9,234 bases of DNA, from the NCBI GenBank assembly GCA_031368215.1, contig JANLRD010000247.1:1-9234 (forward strand), read 5' to 3'. A program made the position numbers and the translations under genes. The notes under the pieces are model-generated. The model was given only the letters and a program-made list of their open reading frames with translations. It made no database searches and was not told the DNA's origin. Shown one piece after another: positions 6,346-9,234 of the stretch. The stretch comes from JANLQX01 sp031368215 (GTDB lineage Bacteria; Actinomycetota; Acidimicrobiia; Acidimicrobiales; JANYDT01). Every line of letters starts with the position of its first letter. The first letter of the stretch is position 1.

Positions 6346-6494
6346 ACAAAGATGCCGTCTGGGTCTTGAGAACCAAACTCAGCTGCCTCGAAGATCGAGA
6401 GCAATGCACCATTCACAGCCCGGGCAACGAACTACTGGACCTTTGGTGACCTCACGTCGCCCATGTAGTAGCAGGTACTCAAACGGGACCGTCG

Positions 6495-6514
6495 ATGCGG
6501 CGATGCCGTCGCAT
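6495..6514 (+). terminator. Hairpin between the PLP enzyme and the RutB-like hydrolase
   Basis: ATGCGGCG (6495-6502) pairs with CGTCGCAT (6507-6514), eight pairs with one G-U, around an ATGC loop. It lies about 150 bases after the PLP-enzyme stop with no T-run. It may be a terminator or attenuator, or chance. The rest of this 220-base gap holds nothing recognisable. Confidence 0.25.
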
Positions 6515-6553
6515 GCCGTGGCGCCTGAAGCCCTCCGTTTGGCCAAGAACCGG

Positions 6554-6559
6554 TACGAT
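6554..6559 (+). promoter_or_regulatory. Candidate -10 element for a leaderless hydrolase transcript
   Basis: TACGAT (6554-6559) fits the TAnnnT -10 consensus and ends six bases before the ATG at 6566. This spacing would place the start of transcription at or next to the A of the ATG. No Shine-Dalgarno sequence precedes the ATG, which agrees with a leaderless message. No good -35 is visible at the usual distance. Confidence 0.4.
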
Positions 6560-6565
6560 TCGTAG

Positions 6566-7279
6566 ATGGATTCTGCTCAGGTTGCCAATGGTGTGTTCGT
6601 TGCCGCACGACCGGTTCCGGTACAAGTAACACCGGGTCGAACTGCAGTTGTGGTCGTCGACATGCAGAACGACTTCGGTTCGATCGGGGGCATGTTTGAA
6701 CAAGCTGGGGTTGATATTTCGGAAATACGGACAATGATTCCGACAATCTCTGCGTTGATCGGCGGTGCGCGTCGAGCGGGAATGAAGATCGTATTTTTGA
6801 AGATGGCATTTCGTGCTGATTTGTCAGATGCTGGGCTACCGGACTCCCCGAACTGGCTCAAGCACGTGCCATTGAGGGCCGGCGAGCACGTTGTGGCACC
6901 CACGGGCGCCGCGAGCCGGGTCCTCGTGCGCGACACATGGAACACGGACATCGTTGACGAACTTCGGCCTCGCCCGGAAGATGTTGTGTTGTACAAACAT
7001 CGCTTCAGTGGTTTTTATGAGACTGAACTCGATACGATTCTCCGAGGTTTTGGCATCGATACGCTGCTGTTTGTTGGGGCGACGACCAGCGTCTGTGTGG
7101 AGTCGACGGTCCGTGATGCGATGTTTCGCGACTTCCAATGCCTTATCGTGGAGGACTGTGTCGCGGAACCCATTGGTGCCGACTTGCCGCGTAGCAATCA
7201 CGAGGCGTCGCTGCTTGTGATTCAGACTCTGTTCGGATCGATCACTGACTCGAAGTCTGTCGAGGCGGCGTTGGCCTGA
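6566..7279 (+). CDS. RutB-like isochorismatase-fold cysteine hydrolase
   Basis: A 237-residue cytoplasmic amidohydrolase of the isochorismatase-like fold. The catalytic triad is visible: D32 in VVVVDMQNDF, K144 in VVLYKHRFSGF, and C177 in GATTSVCVESTVRDA. From memory, the RFSGFYETELDTILR stretch and the SVCVEST context resemble RutB, which hydrolyses (peroxy)ureidoacrylate in pyrimidine breakdown. Other members of the fold cleave biuret, nicotinamide or N-carbamoyl compounds, so the substrate is open. No rutA, C, D, E, F or G gene is in the window. The start at 6566 fits a leaderless transcript. Codons here use more T and A at third positions than neighbours (e.g. runs such as TTTGTTGGGGC), suggesting separate acquisition; I have not computed this. 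The gene converges on the DsrE-like gene. Confidence 0.88.
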   Translation: MDSAQVANGVFVAARPVPVQVTPGRTAVVVVDMQNDFGSIGGMFEQAGVDISEIRTMIPTISALIGGARRAGMKIVFLKMAFRADLSDAGLPDSPNWLKHVPLRAGEHVVAPTGAASRVLVRDTWNTDIVDELRPRPEDVVLYKHRFSGFYETELDTILRGFGIDTLLFVGATTSVCVESTVRDAMFRDFQCLIVEDCVAEPIGADLPRSNHEASLLVIQTLFGSITDSKSVEAALA

Positions 7280-7324
7280 CCGACCGGGGTGGTCGTGAAC
7301 GCTTAAACCCATGTAAGGCAGGTA

Positions 7325-7353
7325 CCGAAACCCAACCCGTAAATGGGTATCGG
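7325..7353. terminator. Hairpin between convergent genes (bidirectional terminator candidate)
   Basis: CCGAAACCCA (7325-7334) pairs with TGGGTATCGG (7344-7353), nine of ten pairs, around a nine-base loop. It lies midway between the plus-strand hydrolase (ends 7279) and the minus-strand DsrE-like gene (ends 7418), so it could end both transcripts. A second small stem, AGCGC/GCGCT (7362-7376), lies beside it. Neither has a clear T-run. Confidence 0.5.
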
Positions 7354-7417
7354 GACTTGACAGCGCAAACGGCGCTTCCACAAACGGTCGCTGGCCTTCC
7401 CCACGGTTGGCTGAGGC

Positions 7418-7792
7418 TCAGTAGCTGAATGTCGTAGCGCCGTCGCCAATCCATTCCCACAGTTGCACGGTGCCACCGAGTGTGGCATTCGACACGAGTC
7501 CAGCCGAGTCGAGCTTCTTCGAGGTGAAGCAGATCGGACAGACGAGCAAGCGTCCCTGGGCAGCTGCATAGCGGGCCATGAGGTCGGGGATGCTCGGACA
7601 GCCTTCGCAGGCGGTTCCTACGGCGGTACCAACGAGTGCCAGGCGGACCGCTTCCTTCGTAAGAAACATGAGGGTTGGGCGCTGGCTCTCGGCAGCACCA
7701 ACGGCGACGAGGAGTGCGATGGTGACGCGCTCAGCATCCTCGAGGCCCGTCGTGAGGCTGATGACGGCGCGGTTGGTCGATGTGGTTGACAT
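7418..7792 (-). CDS. DsrE/DsrF-like family protein
   Basis: A 124-residue protein of the DsrE/F (TusD, YchN-like) fold. The N-terminus MSTTSTNRAVISLTTGLED leads into a helix ERVTIALLVAVGAA, then PTLMFLTKEAVRLAL, CEGC (62-65) and RLLVCPICFTSKKLD, with CPIC at 85-88. DsrE-fold proteins bind or relay sulfur through cysteines, though many free-standing actinobacterial members lack a proven role. The two Cys pairs could be redox-active or metal-binding; this is inference. The ATG at 7792 is chosen over the longer upstream frame because GGAAAG lies six bases before it and the fold begins there. It follows the NTF2-like gene by 34 bases and is probably co-transcribed. Whether it shares a sulfur role with the PLP enzyme across the convergent hairpin is unknown. 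Confidence 0.8.
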   Translation of the reverse strand: MSTTSTNRAVISLTTGLEDAERVTIALLVAVGAAESQRPTLMFLTKEAVRLALVGTAVGTACEGCPSIPDLMARYAAAQGRLLVCPICFTSKKLDSAGLVSNATLGGTVQLWEWIGDGATTFSY

Positions 7793-7826
7793 GTCTTTCT
7801 TTCCATTCGTTGTTTGCTCGGATTGG

Positions 7827-8273
7827 TCAAGCACGTCGCTCGGGGACGAAACCCGAACAGAGCAGGTCGAGGGCAGCAATGCGCTCATTTGCTCGTGCGT
7901 ACGAGTGCTGCTCGATGATTTGCCAGTGGTCATCGATTCGTGGGTTCGGGCGCATGCGGAGTTTCCATGCGAGGTGAAGACGGTCACCGACGTCGCCGAC
8001 GGTTCCGTCGAGTACCTCGAATTGTTCGGCATCACCGAACCACTGTCGGAAACGGTCGACGATCTGGGCGGCACCATGAAATTCGGCCGACCCGGACGAC
8101 AGAAGCGCCCGCATCGTTGCGTCGGGCTCGAAACAGTCGGCCATCCTGAGGAAGTGGCGTTCCGCGATTGCTTCGAGGAGAAGCCCACCGACCGACCATC
8201 GCGCCGTTGCGGGCGCGACGCTCGCCATGTTGGCCGTTTTGCCCTGAGGCGGCCGGAGGAACGAATCGTTCAT
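7827..8273 (-). CDS. NTF2/SnoaL-like protein
   Basis: A 148-residue protein with the cone-shaped NTF2-like (SnoaL) fold. Visible features are RWSVGGLLLEAIAERHFLRMADCFEPDATMRALL (25-58, helices then the first strand), GAAQIVDRFRQWFGDAEQFEVLDG (67-90), RLHLAWKLRMRP and DDHWQIIEQHSYARANERIAALDLLCSGF (114-142). The fold serves enzymes such as dehydratases and cyclases as well as pure binding proteins, and I cannot choose. The start is uncertain: the ATG at 8273 has no ribosome binding site, and an in-frame ATG at 8228 would drop 15 residues before the fold begins. It lies between the HD-GYP/LuxR gene (49-base gap) and the DsrE-like gene. Confidence 0.75.
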   Translation of the reverse strand: MNDSFLRPPQGKTANMASVAPATARWSVGGLLLEAIAERHFLRMADCFEPDATMRALLSSGSAEFHGAAQIVDRFRQWFGDAEQFEVLDGTVGDVGDRLHLAWKLRMRPNPRIDDHWQIIEQHSYARANERIAALDLLCSGFVPERRA

Positions 8274-8322
8274 GGCAGACGTTCTACGATACCGCGGCTC
8301 GGGACCGCATCGGGTCTTCGCC

Positions 8323-9081
8323 CTATCTCCTGAGATCTCCCGATGCCCCGTCGGTACTTTCGCCCACGGCGATCAATCCGTGGCGCATCGCGAACAGCGC
8401 AGCGGCACCGCGGCTCGTGACACCGAGCTTCGTATAGACGTGCTCAACGTGAGCGCTGACAGTCTTCGGCGAGATGGTCAGTTGCTTCGCGATCTGCTTC
8501 TTTGTCATGCCGCGCGCGACCAAGACGAGTACCTCGACCTCCCGGGAGGAGAGACCGCCTGCATGGCCCGCTTGTCGTCGCACCCGATGTCCCGCCGCGT
8601 CCAGCACCGCGCGGACGGCATCACCGTCGAGACGCCCATCGGTCACCTCCGTGGCGATGACCCGCGTCGCGTCCTCTCGATCGAACGCGCGTCGGTGCGG
8701 CCTTGGTTCCAGGAGCGCGTGGTACACGTCGGCGGCTGCGATCACACGTGCGGCCATCGGGAGGGCGTCGGCGGTTATCCCCGACGGGTAGCCTGAGCCG
8801 TCCATTCGCTCGTGGTGCATCGCTGCGAGTTGCCCGATCGCGGCCAGCGCCGGGGGCTTCGAGAACGTGCGCGCGGTGAGGTACGGATGGGTACGAATCC
8901 GTTCACGCTCGGTCTCGTTCACACGGCCGGTCCTGTCCAGGATTCCCGCAGAGACTCCGATCGTGCCGACGTCGTGCACGAGCGCGGCCCGGTGTACCAA
9001 CACGACGTCGTCGCCCGGCAGACCGAGCGTGGTTGCGGCCGCCGTCGCGAGCTTCGCGACTCCGCGTGAGTGCCCGAGCAT
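8323..9081 (-). CDS. HD-GYP domain plus LuxR-type helix-turn-helix, C-terminal part of an interrupted gene
   Basis: The open frame from the ATG at 9081 gives 252 residues. An HD-GYP domain (4 to about 150) retains the metal-binding signature: H4 in LGHSRG, HD at 36-37 (VHDVG), H65, HH at 89-90, GYP at 97-99 and D118 (AADVYHAL). HD-GYP domains typically hydrolyse cyclic-di-GMP. A LuxR-type helix-turn-helix follows: LSSREVEVLVLVARGMTKKQ (177-196), then ISPKTVSAHVEHVYTKLGV and RGAAALFAMRHGLI. The pairing suggests a nucleotide-responsive transcription regulator, which is inference. The ATG is not the natural start: the same frame continues upstream into related sequence across a TAG (9091-9093). 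A product started here would lack the leading region and begin four residues before the first metal histidine, with no ribosome binding site. Confidence 0.8.
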   Translation of the reverse strand: MLGHSRGVAKLATAAATTLGLPGDDVVLVHRAALVHDVGTIGVSAGILDRTGRVNETERERIRTHPYLTARTFSKPPALAAIGQLAAMHHERMDGSGYPSGITADALPMAARVIAAADVYHALLEPRPHRRAFDREDATRVIATEVTDGRLDGDAVRAVLDAAGHRVRRQAGHAGGLSSREVEVLVLVARGMTKKQIAKQLTISPKTVSAHVEHVYTKLGVTSRGAAALFAMRHGLIAVGESTDGASGDLRR

Positions 9082-9090
9082 GTACGGCGA

Positions 9091-9234
9091 CTAGACGTCG
9101 GCGTAGTCGGCGAAGGCACCCAATGCCTGATCAAGTTCGTCGCCGTCGAGGTGACGGCCCAGCGTGTCATGTCGGGCGATGACTGTGTCCCAGCCATCGA
9201 GTTCGTCGATGGACGCAAGAAGATCGTCGGCGTG
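9091..9234 (-). pseudogene. Upstream part of the HD-GYP/LuxR gene, ending at an amber codon (partial, 5' end outside window)
   Basis: The same frame as the downstream gene is open for 47 codons to the window edge: HADDLLASIDELDGWDTVIA, then RHDTLGRHLDGDELDQALGAFADYADV, then TAG, SPY, and MLGHSRG. From recall, related proteins read ADYADLKSP(Y/F)TLGHSRGV, so the TAG falls where a lysine (AAG) is expected. One A-to-T change would cause it. The evidence is continuity of homology across the stop. The lesion inactivates the gene unless it is read through or translation restarts at 9081. A sequencing error is possible. Confidence 0.7.

Noticed and set aside
7793..8188. Upstream extension of the DsrE-like frame to a 256-residue protein
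   Set aside because: The extension overlaps the NTF2-like gene on the same strand, is low-complexity Ser/Thr, and a good ribosome binding site supports the start at 7792.
8272..8796. Plus-strand frames of 174 and 105 codons opposite the HD-GYP/LuxR gene
   Set aside because: They are shadows of a clearly recognised gene on the other strand.
1..9234. CRISPR array, insertion-sequence inverted repeats, or a complete integrase/transposase
   Set aside because: No regularly spaced repeats, no transposase DDE or tyrosine-recombinase signature, and no terminal inverted repeats were seen on reading both strands.

Overview
The window is GC-rich (roughly 60% by eye), with codons that mostly end in G or C. 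Its families fit an actinobacterium, possibly the Acidimicrobiia or a related lineage: an actinobacterial-type small zinc-ribbon protein, a PRC-barrel protein, a GlxA-type AraC regulator, and an HD-GYP domain joined to a LuxR helix-turn-helix. The taxonomic placement is inferred from family recognition, not from a search. The DNA looks like chromosomal accessory sequence with several damaged genes, not a compact conserved operon.

Layout. (1) 1-1478, minus: a fumarase/aspartase-superfamily lyase that runs off the left edge and reads in frame, with no stop, from an N-terminal CxxC...CxxC module. (2) 1479-1898: a gap with a small ORF that has a good ribosome binding site and a strong hairpin. 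(3) 1899-2300, minus: a PRC-barrel protein. (4) 2658-3140, plus: an SRPBCC/START-like protein, followed by the first ~30 codons of an alpha/beta hydrolase that breaks off near 3292. (5) 3293-3901: no intact gene, but the 3' 45 bases of a tRNA-Gly(GCC) gene with a terminator hairpin behind it and three copies of the 10-mer CGTGCCACTT around it. This looks like an integration or excision scar. (6) 3902-4833, minus: a GlxA-family regulator broken by one missing base. Divergent from it is a plus-strand group: an ABM-domain protein (4947-5249), a cysteine-synthase-like PLP enzyme (5407-6345) and a RutB-like isochorismatase-fold hydrolase (6566-7279), the last probably from its own leaderless promoter. 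(7) A convergent hairpin near 7340 separates these from a minus-strand run: HD-GYP/LuxR regulator, NTF2/SnoaL-like protein and DsrE-like protein. The regulator is interrupted by an in-frame amber codon at 9091-9093.

How the genes may work together. The GlxA-type regulator would normally be expected to control the divergent ABM-domain gene and perhaps the PLP enzyme after it. The frameshift suggests that this control is lost, or that the sequence has an error. The HD-GYP/LuxR, SnoaL-like and DsrE-like genes share a strand with gaps of 49 and 34 bases and could be co-transcribed. No recognised pathway unites the window. I found no complete novel system. The best leads are the in-frame zinc-ribbon/lyase fusion and the tRNA-Gly scar with its repeats.
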